From: Medicago truncatula | Lineage: Eukaryota; Streptophyta; Magnoliopsida; Fabales; Fabaceae | NCBI RefSeq assembly: GCF_003473485.1 | Contig: NC_053046.1 | Coordinates: forward strand, 37,285,832-37,349,831 | Reading direction: 5' to 3' | Length of the DNA stretch: 64,000 bases | Shown here: positions 22,074 to 33,960 of the stretch, in pieces | How positions within the stretch are numbered: position 1 is the first letter of the stretch | Layout: every line of letters begins with the position of its first letter | Made by a program: the position numbers and the translations under genes | Notes under the pieces: generated by a model | Told to the model about the DNA's origin: nothing | Databases searched by the model: none | The model's input: the letters and a program-made list of their open reading frames with translations, nothing else

Positions 22074-24555
22074 TCTGATTGAATATTATATATTGATCAA
22101 TAATTTCTATTTTATGCTATTATAGGCCTTGAGAATGTGAGGATCAAGTAGGAAGAAAAGGGTTGTATGAATATAATTTCTTGGGAAGAGCAATAGAGAG
22201 AAAAATATTTGTATAAATAAGCTACATTGTACCCATTAATTAAGATGGAATAGGATTCTATACTTTGACAAGACAAAAAAAAAAGGATTCTATACTTTGA
22301 AATATGGAATTCCTCTACTTTTTATGTGTAAATAAAAGGTGAAAAATTTATTCCTAACATCCTCCACTCATTTTATACGGTTGGCAACCACAAAAAATTG
22401 CTCACAAAACAAGTGAATAAAGATGCAGAGGAAGCAAGCTAGCAATGAGCCAATTCCTTAAGCTTTTATTAGATTTGTGACACTTGTCTATAATCTATGT
22501 TGACGAAAAAGGCTAAATACACCTCCACAATTGATAGACACATACCGTTAAAAAGTATTTAACCTCAATTTTTTTTTTTTTAAGAAGCTAAACTAAACCC
22601 CGATATCTTTAACACATAATTATTTAATTTGATTTTCATTTTTTAATGAACTATCCTCGAATTTAGATGAAATCTAAGTGTATGTTCTTGTCTGACCTTA
22701 AGTAATTTGTTTTTCACCAAATTACTTATAGATTAGTAAAACAGTAAAACTTTAAAGTAAAAATGCTAAACTTTTAGACTATATTTATAGATAAGTAAAA
22801 AAGTAATTGATAGTTTTGTCAACGTACAAAGAAAATTAAATAGTAGTCCCATTTTGAAATTGACATTTTCGGGTACACAATCATTTGATGAGTGAACTAC
22901 AAGGAAACATAAAAAATAAAGCAAAATTTAATTTGTCAAATTAAGGCATAATAAAACGAAAAAAAGACATCAAATTTGAATCCTCATCAAACATTTTTCA
23001 TTCCCCGTTAAGTTTTTAAAAAAGAGACTATAAATTTCTTAGGGTAGTTTGTTAAAGAGAAAAGAGATAAAGAGGAGAAAAGAATGAATTGTGAAGATTT
23101 ATTTAGATTTTTTATAATGCTTCTTCTGTGTGGAGTAACAATTCCTAAAGCAGCTCGTTTGACGAGGTAAGAAATATCGAAGGAGTTTTAAGCTAGGATA
23201 TATAATATAACTTTAAAATCTAGGTAAAATTACTCGGGACATCATTTATTTTATTTATTTGTAATATTAGAGTCTTTTATTTTTTTTTTGTTCCGTTCAA
23301 GTCAATCATCTTATTTATTTATAACATTTGAGTTTTTTTTTTTTTTTATCTTTTTTTCGTCCCGTTCAAATCATTTATCTCTTAAAACATGTACAAGTTA
23401 GTCCATATTTTTTATTAAAAAAAACGTTGAGATGAATTGCCGCGTATATATGATTATTAGTAATAGTTATAATGATAAATAACGTTTATCATTAAAAAAA
23501 ACTCAGAAAAAAATAAATATTCATCTTCTTACGTTCATCATCTTCACCATCATCATCAATCTTTTTCATCAAACTCATAAAATTCAAATCAAAACACAAA
23601 GTCTTAGTGTCTCAAATCAAAACTTAGAAATCACCAATCTTAATAATCGTATGTGGCTTGTCAGTTGCCACATCAATGTTTTTTAAATGAAAATGAGAAA
23701 AAAGGACTAACTTGCCAAAATTCCATGAGATAAAAGATTTGAATGAGTAATGATTTATAGTAGTTGTTAAATATGTAATGATTTAAGTATTTACACTAAC
23801 TTTTTAGTCAAACTCCGTACTTAATGTTTATTATAATTTAAATTTATGTTTATATATTATAAATAATTTTATTGGTCCACCCAAATTTAATTTTTTTTTG
23901 GCTCCGGAACTGCCGCCACTCCGTCACCGGCTTCAAATCACTAGAGATGCACGGTTTTTTTTTTTCTATAGGTTTTTTTAGTAAAGACATCTCTTTTCGC
24001 CAAAATTTGATCATGATTAGTAGAGTTATGAAAATTTAACTCCTCAACGCTCTTTTGATCTAGATATTCAAATTTTAACCAACGAACAAAATACGTCTAT
24101 ATCTTTTTGGTATTTAAAAACTTAAATAGGCTCATTAGTGTCATTTTCTTAAGCAATAATAGATCATCTTTCAAACTAACTACCGCCCAAATTGCCTGTA
24201 GGGAATGCTGTATATAAATATTTCATGAGAGATTATATTAATGTTGATCAAGGTCCAAGCTAGCCAAAATATATTTTTTCTTAGATAAACAATGACAATA
24301 TCTATTAAAAACTCACATATATAAGAGGATAAACCATTATAACAGCCGACATAGAAATTTAGCCATTTTTATCGATTGATTAAGATTTGTGGACAAAATA
24401 TATATAATATTGAATCTCTCATATAAGAATTTCTTTTGACTCAATTAAATCTCATCTCATAAGATAGAAACTAGAAAGTGGAAAGAAGCACATTGTACGT
24501 GATATTTGAACATGAACACATGCGTCATTGCGTAGATATTTATAAGGATACATCA
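22074..24555. other. Intergenic, no gene seen
   Basis: Low-complexity AT-rich DNA with T-runs and decayed repeats. Repeated phrases of the type TCATTTATTTTATTTATTTG near 23,240-23,400 look like diverged tandem words. No exon could be supported. Confidence 0.5.
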
Positions 24556-24559
<4 letters not shown>

Positions 24560-24594
<35 letters not shown>

Positions 24595-24726
24595 TAGATG
24601 AAATGACAAAGTCATTATAAACTCATACATACACATAAGTAGAGATACTAGAGTTCGAACCCCAGTCATGACATCTGACCTAACAATTTCGACACATTTT
24701 TGTCGGTTGAACTATCACTTCTAGAT
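24560..24726 (-). mobile_element. tRNA-derived SINE with long T-run (A-tail)
   Basis: A 32-base T-run (24560-24591) is the A-tail on the other strand. The body matches 49488-49627, with a B-box GGGGTTCGAACTC on the minus strand and an A-box-like region near 24,700. The long tail suggests a younger copy than its neighbours. Confidence 0.75.
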
Positions 24727-25096
24727 GATTATTTCTTTATTTATTCGTACCCAATAGCAACGTTACATTCCATTGTCGACATACATACATACATAAAGGT
24801 ACGTGATTAAACTGAGAACCGTTAACACGCAAAGTATAGTTGCCCATTATTCACGTTAAACCGTTGACAAAGAGATGTCACCATTTCACACCTCTCTAAT
24901 ACTATATTATTATTTCCAAAAAAAGTTAACTTTATTACACTTGTAAAATCCATAACATCCAATCAAAACTAAACACGTGTGACTCTGTTCTTTTTTTAGG
25001 TGATTTTTTATCTATCCGATCCCAATACAAATATTACTTGTCTTGTCACACCTAGATTCTCTCTCTCTTTCCAAAGTTTCAACCTTAATTTCATCA

Positions 25097-28000
25097 ATGG
25101 GAAATGCTTTGAGATTTCTCTATGCCAATTGCTGCAAACCAACAACATCTGATGATCATCAACAATCCACCGTTGGTGTTTCAGCTCTTTCCCATGATCT
25201 CTTTCACTTTGAAAACACCTCCCAGGTAACCTATTTTGTTCCTCATAAATATCTTCAATTTTGTGTTTCACCTCAAATTTGCCAAAATTCTACTCTTTTT
25301 TCTAACCCCACAATTTTGTAACATGTATACATGCTTTTTTTAATGTTTTTAGGTTCCTGAAGGACTAAGCAGACATGTTGTGTCTTCCAAAAAGGCTCAA
25401 GCCAACTGGTACACTCAATTTCAACACATTGTTCCTTTGTTAAATTGATTACTGTTATAAAATCCTTTGTTAAATTGATTACTGTTATAAAATTAGAAAT
25501 TTTCATGAAATTAATTTCTATACACTGTCAGTGTATTTTTTACTCCTTCATCTAATCAAATTACATCATGGTGTCAAGCTATCTTGTCGGTTATTAATAT
25601 ATCAAATGTGATCTGATATGTGGAAAAGAAAATTACACTGACAGTGTATACAAATTGAAACCAATTTAATTACTGTTAAAAAATTATAAATTTTCATGAG
25701 ATTAATTTCTCTGCACTGTCAGTGTAAAACTTGTTTACTCGGTCATGTAATCAAATTACATCATGATGTCAGGTAGGGTTGAGAATAGGCCAGGCTTTGA
25801 TAGACCTGAGCCTGGCCTACGAAATAAATCACAAGCCTGAGCCTGGCCTATGGCCTATCATAGGCCGTTTTTCTAGGCCTGGCCTGACCTATTTAAAAGC
25901 CTGGACTAGCTTGAAAGCCTACTTCACATTAAGGCCATCAAATAGTTCATTTGGCCTACTAAATAGGTTAAACTTGTCTTAAAGTCTACTTAAAAGCCTA
26001 TTTCACTACAAGTAAATTTCAACTAGATTATAGCCTACATAAAAGTCTATAACAACAAAGCCTATTAAGGGACTAATAGATAGAGAAAAAGATGTTTATA
26101 TTTTTAATATATGCAATTATTTTAATATAAAAAAAATATTTTTTAATAAATAAGTATTAATAGGCCGGCCTATTAGGCTTAACAGTCTTTTTTTGAAGCC
26201 TAAGCTTGGCCTATTTAACTAAACAGGCTTTCTAAAAAGCCTAAGCCTAGGTCTATCTACTAAACAGTCCAGGCCAGGCCAGGCCAAAACAGGCCAGGCC
26301 GTAGGCCCCTGTAGGCCGGCCTGGCCTATTCCCAACCCTAATGTTAGGCTATCATGTCGGCTATTAATATATTGAAATGTGTAAAAGAAAATTACACTGA
26401 CGGTGTATACAAATTGAATACAATTTTTATACCATTTTCTGTTTCTTATACTGTTTTGAATATGAAGGTATAGAAAGTTAATAGATGCTTGGAAAGAGGC
26501 AAGGCCAGCACCTAGGACACCTGAAGAAGCAGCTGGACTTGTTATTCTGACATTGAAAGGCCATAAAAAAGCAGATGTTGAGGTTTTCATGTACTTCCTT
26601 CCAAACTTCAATTCTACTTATAATTAATTTGTTTATCAGTGTCTCTGTGTGATGATATAACAGAAACATATTTGTTAATCCAATTCAAATATGTGTTTTG
26701 TTGTTTGATTTATAGGGATTGTTGACTTTCTATGGTCTTCCACTGTCACATACTCCAGTTGAAGTACCTGTTCAACCTCCTCCTACATCTTTACCTCATG
26801 GAGTACAATATGAAATACACACCTTGCCGGTAAGAATCAAATTACTATCATGTCGAGCAGTACTGTTAAATGGCGGCTATAACGTAGCAGAATTTGAACA
26901 GACAACTTTTCGGTGATATGATATTTAGTACAAATAGTTATCAAATAACGGCTATAGCACTGTTGCGTAATGAAATTTGAACAAACAACTATTTTTTCGC
27001 AAACTGCAATTGATAACACGAATGTAGAGTAGATCACCTATTTAGTCTCAAAAACTGCATAAATTGAGCAATTTGGTTTCTAAGATTCATAAAATTCTAA
27101 AATGATTTAGGAAATTTTGAGCTCTTTGATAGCATTAGCTCTTCTACGACAATTTCAGAGACAAAATTGATTGATATAAACGAGTTTGTGATCAATGGTT
27201 TTCAATCTCAAGTTTTGTTGGCTTCAAAGACCAAATTATCCTTAAATTTCAGATACTAAAATGGCGATCCCCTCTTGTTAAATTATAAACATACTATGAT
27301 TATGAACATGTGGTAGTTGAAATGATTCATCGATTTTGCAATTGGACTAGGTTGATGAAAAAGCAGTGGCAGATGGGGATACTGTAACAGTTTATGTTAG
27401 CACAGCAGACCCTAGAGAATCATCACGTGTCCCTAGCAACCTGCACACTGTAGCCGCGCATAGAGCAGAAGCCCGTTCTAGAAGGAACTATGAAGAGGCA
27501 GATGCATTGCACAAACAGATTATTGACGCAGGATACCGGTTGGTTTATAGTTTTTCCTTATTCTCAATGTCTTTGTTTCTATGTTAAATTCTACATGTTT
27601 TACTTCAATGTTGTTTTCTTGATTAGGATGATTCCATTTGAAAACGGGGAAATCCTAGCTAAAAAGTATCGAATTCGACTAAGGTAATCATCAAACAAAC
27701 ACTAGTATTGAACAATTCTTGCATACATTTTAAGTCTTAAGTATTGATGATCTTTAGACACAAAACAGGGGAATTGATGCGCCAGAAAGCAAAATGCCGT
27801 ACGGAAAAGAAGCTAAAACTGAACTGACCAAGATTGTTCAAGGGAAATCTTTGAGAGTCCTTATTTATGGAGAAGATCGGTATCAACGTTGTGTAGGTGA
27901 TATCTATTGTAATAACGTTTTTGTACAGGTATCCATTTCATACATTTTAAGTTCATTGAACTCTTTACATTTTATGAATGTCAAGTTTTCTCATGCTGAT

Positions 28001-28296
28001 TTCTTTTTATGATAAGGAATTGATGCTAAAGAAGGGTTTAGCATGGCACTATGCAGCCTATGACAAACGACCGGAACTAGAAACCGTAAGTGCTAATGAT
28101 GTGTATGAAAATGCATTTGCGACTTTAAAACGTATGAATTGTGTATTTGGTTTCATGGCAGAAAACGTACTAAGATCCTAACTTTCTTATGTTCTTACAC
28201 TAGTGGGAGAAAGAAGCCAGAGCGAAGCGAGTTGGATTATGGGCTTCGAAAAATCCCGAGAAGCCATGGGATTGGAGAAAGGACAGACGAAACTAA
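25097..28296 (+). CDS. CAN: Ca2+-dependent staphylococcal-type nuclease, copy 1
   Basis: Nine exons (25097-25225, 25353-25408, 26468-26582, 26716-26829, 27351-27538, 27627-27683, 27769-27928, 28017-28085, 28204-28296) join in frame to 326 residues. The start [13 protein letters not shown] is an N-myristoylation signal plus palmitoylatable cysteines, as in Arabidopsis CAN1/CAN2, which are anchored to the plasma membrane. The SNase domain (about residues 150-320) shows [13 protein letters not shown] (the catalytic Arg and Glu region of staphylococcal nuclease) and [12 protein letters not shown] with the second arginine. The family degrades DNA and RNA in a calcium-dependent way. Intron 2 is swollen to about 1.06 kb by mobile elements, against about 210 bases in copy 2. 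All key residues are kept. Confidence 0.92.
25521..25650. mobile_element. Palindrome-ended small MITE in CAN intron 2
   Basis: Starts TACACTGTCAGTGTA and ends TACACTGACAGTGTA, each nearly self-complementary. A second copy starts at about 25713 and ends at about 26408, interrupted by the element 25774-26340. The homologous intron of copy 2 has a single, damaged copy (about 30491-30618). Confidence 0.7.
25774..26340. mobile_element. Inverted-repeat element in CAN intron 2 (hAT-like)
   Basis: Ends TAGGGTTGAGAATAGGCCAG and (reverse) TAGGGTTGGGAATAGGCCAG. It is packed with GGCCTGGCCTA-type motifs. Flanked by ATGTCAGG (25766-25773) and ATGTTAGG (26341-26348), an 8-base duplication with one change. 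The paralogous intron at about 30540 reads straight through (AATGTCAGACTATC) and is the empty site. Confidence 0.85.
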
Positions 28297-28299
28297 TTA

Positions 28300-30090
28300 A
28301 CATCGCCTCGAATCACACCAGCAGAAATGATGATGAAGTAATTGCAGCATTGATGAGCACAAATTGAAATGATGTTTAAGAAATTGCATGATTGAAAGAA
28401 TATGCAAATGCCTTGTACATCCTCATTCTTAAATATGTTTGATTATTTAAAGAATCAGTACTTCAAGTTGATATTTTATAGAGAGGAAGAATGCAAAAAA
28501 TTGTTAGGGTGTGAAGGTGTTGGCTTCTATGGTGATTGTCTTATGTATAAGTCAAATATTATTTTTATTCATGTGCAAAACACAACAAAGGATCACAAAA
28601 TTTGTCTTCTAAGTCTATAATATTGAAGTTAATAGATACAAAATAAAACTAAATTTACTGTTTTTGCTAGCTTCATGATGTTCATCAACTGGGCTATACA
28701 ACATTGCAAATTTTATGGTTTGGTTACACAACAAAATATTCCTTTCAATTGGAGTTTTTCTATGACGTAGTGCTACACAAAAAACTTTGAATGAGTATGA
28801 ATCATATATGCTTAACAACTCATTTCAGTTATCCATTATTTTGTATGATTTATCCAGAATACTTAAATAATGAACTTGCAATATGAATTTGACACTAGTT
28901 GAAATCGTTGAGAAAGATTTGAACGTAAACCTTAGTCTCTTTTAAACTTAATGTAAGAAGTTTTCTGTTTTGAAATGATAATAAATACTAGAAATAAGTT
29001 GTTAAAAATGTTGGTGGAAGAGGTGAACCCAGAATCCCTTACCCCTTTAACTATTGGTAATTGCTCTACGCGCCCGTTGAATTGCTCTACGTGCGACAAG
29101 TGAGTACTCAGTAGGCATGGATGGAGTTGGTTATTCATTGTGTTAACTTCAGAAATCAGAACAAAGAAGAGAGAAGCACATGATATGTGCTTTGATGCAC
29201 ATTACGCAACACTAGCAGAACTCAAGATATTTTATATTTTCAGAACCACACTACATCATGAACTCTCAGTACTTTAGTCTCATCAGAATTTATATAAAAA
29301 TTAAAAATCAGACTATAGTTGTTGTGCATGCTATATATATATATATATATATATATGTGCACAAATTATTTTCATGCTCGATTCCCTCAGTAGTGTGTAA
29401 CAGTGGAATTGCGATGAAGGAGAAGAAGAATAATGGAGTTCAAAGATTCAGATCATACAATATACTCACTATGTTTCACAATACATCGTTTTTGGTCAAG
29501 TAGCCTAGTGCTAGAATTCACATTTTTGAAGATGAATAAGTGGGGTGTTTGGTTCAAACTCTGGCTCCTGCATATAGCAATACATGTCCCTGCCAATTGA
29601 GTTATGCTCACTTGGACATTTTTTAATTACTTTATTTGTTATTTAAATTATGTATTTGTTTATTTAATCTTTCATTGTGAGACTTTAAGATTTCCAAGTA
29701 AAACACCTTCCGTTTCCATGCTCTTTCTCAATACACTTGACCACACCAATTTCTTCTCACTTCCCACTACTTTGAATATTTAAAAAATCACGCCCTTCCT
29801 TCCTCATTCTTTCTTAAAAAAAATCAGCAAATTTTGTTTTTATCAAGTCATAATGCATATTTTCATACATATTTTGGTTTCTATATCATTATTTTTCTTT
29901 TCATTTCTTTATTAGCAACAAACAAGATTATATGCTCATTGGCTTTCCATAGTCTTAAACTTTTGAGTCAATGTTATTTTTGCAGGGTCCATCTCTGTAA
30001 AGTTGGTACTTTAGCCAAGAAAATCTCCCTTTAGTTGTCAGTTGTCACAACTAGACTTTCTATCTTTCTCTTTCTTCAATTATTCTTTCA
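28300..30090. other. 3' flank of CAN copy 1 and promoter of copy 2
   Basis: No gene. About 28,600-29,350 is shared with the 3' flank of copy 2. A short (TA)n tract lies at about 29,332-29,356. 29,800-30,090 is the copy-2 promoter and leader. Confidence 0.6.
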
Positions 30091-30100
30091 ACCAACAACC

Positions 30101-32372
30101 ATGGGAAATGCTTTGAGATTCCTCTATGCCAATTGCTGCAAACCAAAAACATCTGATGATGATCATCCACAATCCACCGTTAGTGTTTCAGCTCTTGCTC
30201 ATGATCTCTTTAACTTTGAAAACACCTCCCAGGTAACCTATTTTGTTCCTTAAAAACTTCTTCAATTTTGTTTTTCATCTTAAATTTACTATAATTCTAC
30301 TCTTTTTACCAACCCCACAATTTTGTAACATTGTATATATGTTTTATTTTTTTATTTTTTAATCTTTTTCAGGTTCCAGAAGGACTAAGCAGACATGTTG
30401 TGTCTTCCAAAAAAGCTCAAGCTAAGTGGTACACTCAATTTCAACACACTGTTCCTTTGTTAAATTGATTACTATTAAAAATAAATTTCAACAGTGTAAA
30501 ACTTTTTTACTTGTTTATCTGATCAAATTACATCATAATGTCAGACTATCATGTCTGCTATTAATGTATCAAAATGTGATCTGATATGTGTACAAGAAAA
30601 TTACACTGACGGTGTATACAAATTGAATCCACCTTGAAGGTATAGAAAGTTAATAGATGGTTGGAAAGAGGCAAGACCACCACCTAAGACACCTGAAGAA
30701 GCAGCTAGACTTGTTATTCTGACATTGAAAGGCCATAAAAAAGAAGATGTTGAGGTTTTCATGTACTTCCAAACTTCAATTCTACTTAATTTGTTTAATA
30801 GTACTGTCACTGTGTGATATTAACAGAAACATATCTCATTACAGATGAATTTTGTGTTTTGTTGTTTGATTTATAGGGATTGTTGACTTTCTATGGTCTT
30901 CCACTGTCACATACTCCAGTTGAAGTACCTGTTCAGCGACCTACATCTTTACCTCATGGAGTACAATATGAAATACACACCTTGCCGGTAAGAATCAAAT
31001 TACTATCTTGTCGAGCACTGTTGCGTAGTGGAATTTGAACTAACAACTATTTTTCGCAAACTGCAATTGATAACACAAATGTAGAGTAGATGACCTATTT
31101 AGTCTCTAAAACTGCATAAATTGAACAATTTCGTTTCTAAGATTCACCAAATTCTAAAATGATTTCTGAAATTTTGAGCTCTTTGATAGCATTAGATCCT
31201 CTACAACAATTTCAGAGATAAAATTGATTGATATAAACGAGTTTGTGATCAATGGTTTTCAATCTCAAGAGTTTTGTTTGCTTCAAAGACCAAATTATCC
31301 TTATATTTCAAATGCTAAAACGGCGATTCCCTCTTGTTAAATTATAAGCATATTATGATGATCTGATGATGAACATGTGGTAGTTGAAATGATTCATTGA
31401 TTTTGCAATTGGACTAGGTTGATGCAAAAGCAGTGGCAGATGGTGATGGTTTAACAGTTTATGTTAGCACAGCAGACCCTAGAGAATCATCACAGGTCCC
31501 TAGCAATGTGCACATTGCAGCCGTGCATAGAGCAGAAGCCCGTTCTAGAAGGAACTATCAAGAGGCAGATGCATTGCACAAACAGATTATTGACGCGGGA
31601 TACCGGTTGGTTTATAGTTTTACTTAATTTTCAATGTATTTGTTTCAAAGTTAAATTCTACATATTTTACTCCAATGTTGTTTTCTTGATTAGGATGATT
31701 TCATTTGAAAACGGGGAAATCCTAGCTAAAAAGTATCGGATCCGACTAAGGTACTCATCAAACAAACACACAAGTATTGATTGATTCTTGCGTACATTTT
31801 AAGTCTTCAGTATTGAACTATTGACGAACTCTAGAATAAAAACAGGGGAATTGATGCGCCAGAAAACGCAATGCCGTACGGAAAAGAAGCTAAAACTGAA
31901 CTGACCAAGATTGTTCAAGGGAAATCTTTGAGAGTCCTTATTTATGGAGAAGATCAGTATCAACGTTTAGTAGGCGATATCTATTGTAATAACATTTTTG
32001 TACAGGTATTCATTTCACACATTTTAAGTTAATTTAACTCTTTACATTTTATGACTGTCAAGTTTTCTCATGTTGATTTCTTTTTATGATAAGGAATTGA
32101 TGCTAAAGAAGGGTTTAGCATGGCATTATGCAGCCTACGACAAACGACCAGAACTAGAAACCGTAAGTGCTAATGATGTGTATGAAAATGCATTTGGGGC
32201 TTTAAAACGCATGAATTGTGTATTTGGTTTAACGGGGAAAACATAATAGGATCCTAACTTTCTTATGTTCTTACACTAGTGGGAGAAAGAAGCCAGAGCG
32301 AAGCGAGTTGGATTATGGGCTTCGAAAAATCCCGAGAAGCCATGGGATTGGAGAAAGGACAGAAGAAACTAA
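30101..32372 (+). CDS. CAN: Ca2+-dependent staphylococcal-type nuclease, copy 2
   Basis: Nine exons (30101-30232, 30373-30428, 30640-30754, 30877-30987, 31418-31605, 31694-31750, 31846-32005, 32094-32162, 32280-32372) join in frame to 326 residues. The N-terminal [13 protein letters not shown] lipid-anchor signal is identical to copy 1. RIRLRGIDAPE and [13 protein letters not shown] keep the catalytic Arg/Glu/Arg pattern. Differences from copy 1 are mostly conservative (e.g. one extra residue in exon 1, one fewer in the proline-rich stretch of exon 4). Exon borders are identical, so it arose by segmental duplication. Both copies look functional; promoters diverge upstream of about 30,050. The same membrane-anchored nuclease role is inferred. 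Confidence 0.92.
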
Positions 32373-33960
32373 TTAACACCGTCTTGAATCACACCAGCAG
32401 ACATGATGTTGAAGTAAATGCAGCATTGATTAACACAAACTGAAATGATGCGGAAGTGATTGCCTGATTGAAAGAAAAAATGCATATGCTTTGTATATAT
32501 TCATTCTTCAATATGTTTAATTATTTGAAAAACCAGTACTTGAAGTTGATATTTTATAGAGCACAAAACAAAATATTGTACCTGCTTGCTGCCCACCGGA
32601 GGCCATAATTAATATTTCTAGCTGTGATCTATCATAGAATAAATGAGGATTAGACGAAATGAAAGCCACATCACAATAACTGCTCTCAAACACGGGATGA
32701 AACCAGACAAAACAAAAATGCAGTGTGTGTGTGTGTGTGTGTGGTGTATTTGGTGCATTAAAAAGAAAATGTTATAAGTTCAAAATCACAAGAATTTTGA
32801 TCATAAAGTTTGTTATTGTTAATACCACATTTTGAAAGGTCTAAACACTCGTCAAACCATTTAAGACTAAACAGTATCATCTGTTTTACAACAGAAGGTA
32901 CTTTCTCTCTTTTCATTCATAATTTTGTGTGACTACACATCCAACATAAAACTAAATTTACTGTTTTTGCTAGTTTCATGATGTTCATCAACCAGGCTAT
33001 ACAACACTGCAAATTTAATGGTTATACAATAAAATATTCCTTTCGATTTGAGTTTTTGTATGAAGTAGTAGTATACTACACAAATACATTCAATGACTAT
33101 GAATCATATATGATTAACAACTCAGTTCACTTATCCTTTATTTTGTATGATTTATCCAAAATACTTAAACAATGAACTTGCAATATGAATTTGACACTAG
33201 TTGTAATTCGTTGAGAAAGACCAAACCCTATTGCGGTGGAATCCTTCCATTATGATAAAACACAAAGCACATGTTATGTGCTTGTTCATAAAAGAAGAGA
33301 GAAGCACATGTTCTGTGCTTTAATGCACATTACATAGCACTAGCAGAACTCAGCATATTTTATATTTTCAGAATCACACTACATCATGAAATCTCGGTAC
33401 ATATTAGTCTCATCAGAATTTATATCAAAAATCAGACTATAGTTGTGGTGTATGCTATATATACGTGCACAAATCATAAAATGATGTATTAACTTTCCAT
33501 AAACCAGGTGAATCAACAAATTCATGCATGTGTCTTTCATACAAACTATGCAGCCTGTTTCTTGGATAGAACCAGAAAAGCTGTGCAAGCAAGAATTCAT
33601 CCAATATAAACAAATTGGAAACAAAACCTGGTTGCATATCCAGTCATAAATTGTACTCACAAGAAGGAACACACACTTAAGAATGTACTGTACAATGCTC
33701 TCTACAATCATTTCAATGGATGTAAAGAAAGCCTCAAACAAGAAAGTACTTTGATTTCAATTACATGCAGCTGATAGTCAGCCAGCTAAAACGTGCCTCC
33801 TCAAATACACGGTCCATATACATGAGTAGGAGCATACCGAATGAGTAAAACCATGAGTTCAGAGGCACAGAACTCAAAATTGAATAGACCATCACATAAA
33901 ATGCCATATATAAATAGCAATTGGCAAGTAGAAAGGATTTCGAGCTTCTATCTTTAGGGA
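32373..33960. other. 3' flank of CAN copy 2, between it and PLAC8
   Basis: Contains a (GT)n tract at about 32,722-32,742, the duplicated flank shared with copy 1 (about 32,940-33,470) and the 3' untranslated side of the PLAC8 gene. No WI12-like (wound-inducible) reading frame was found here, although WI12 is the neighbour in soybean Rhg1. Confidence 0.55.

Larger units (their letters stand above)
25043..33480. repeat. Tandem segmental duplication carrying the CAN genes
   Basis: A unit from about 25,050 to 29,350 is repeated at about 30,050-33,470. It covers exons, introns and roughly 1 kb of 3' flank (e.g. GCTTCATGATGTTCATCAAC at 28,670 and its counterpart near 32,970; ATCAGACTATAGTTGT near 29,310 and 33,430). 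Introns are still readily alignable, so the duplication is fairly recent. Copy 2 has a block at about 32,570-32,940 with no counterpart in copy 1. Confidence 0.85.

Noticed and set aside
33379-33741. 120-residue minus-strand frame between CAN copy 2 and PLAC8, considered as WI12
   Set aside because: No resemblance to the WI12/SnoaL-like fold. It spans the duplicated CAN 3' flank and the PLAC8 3' side.
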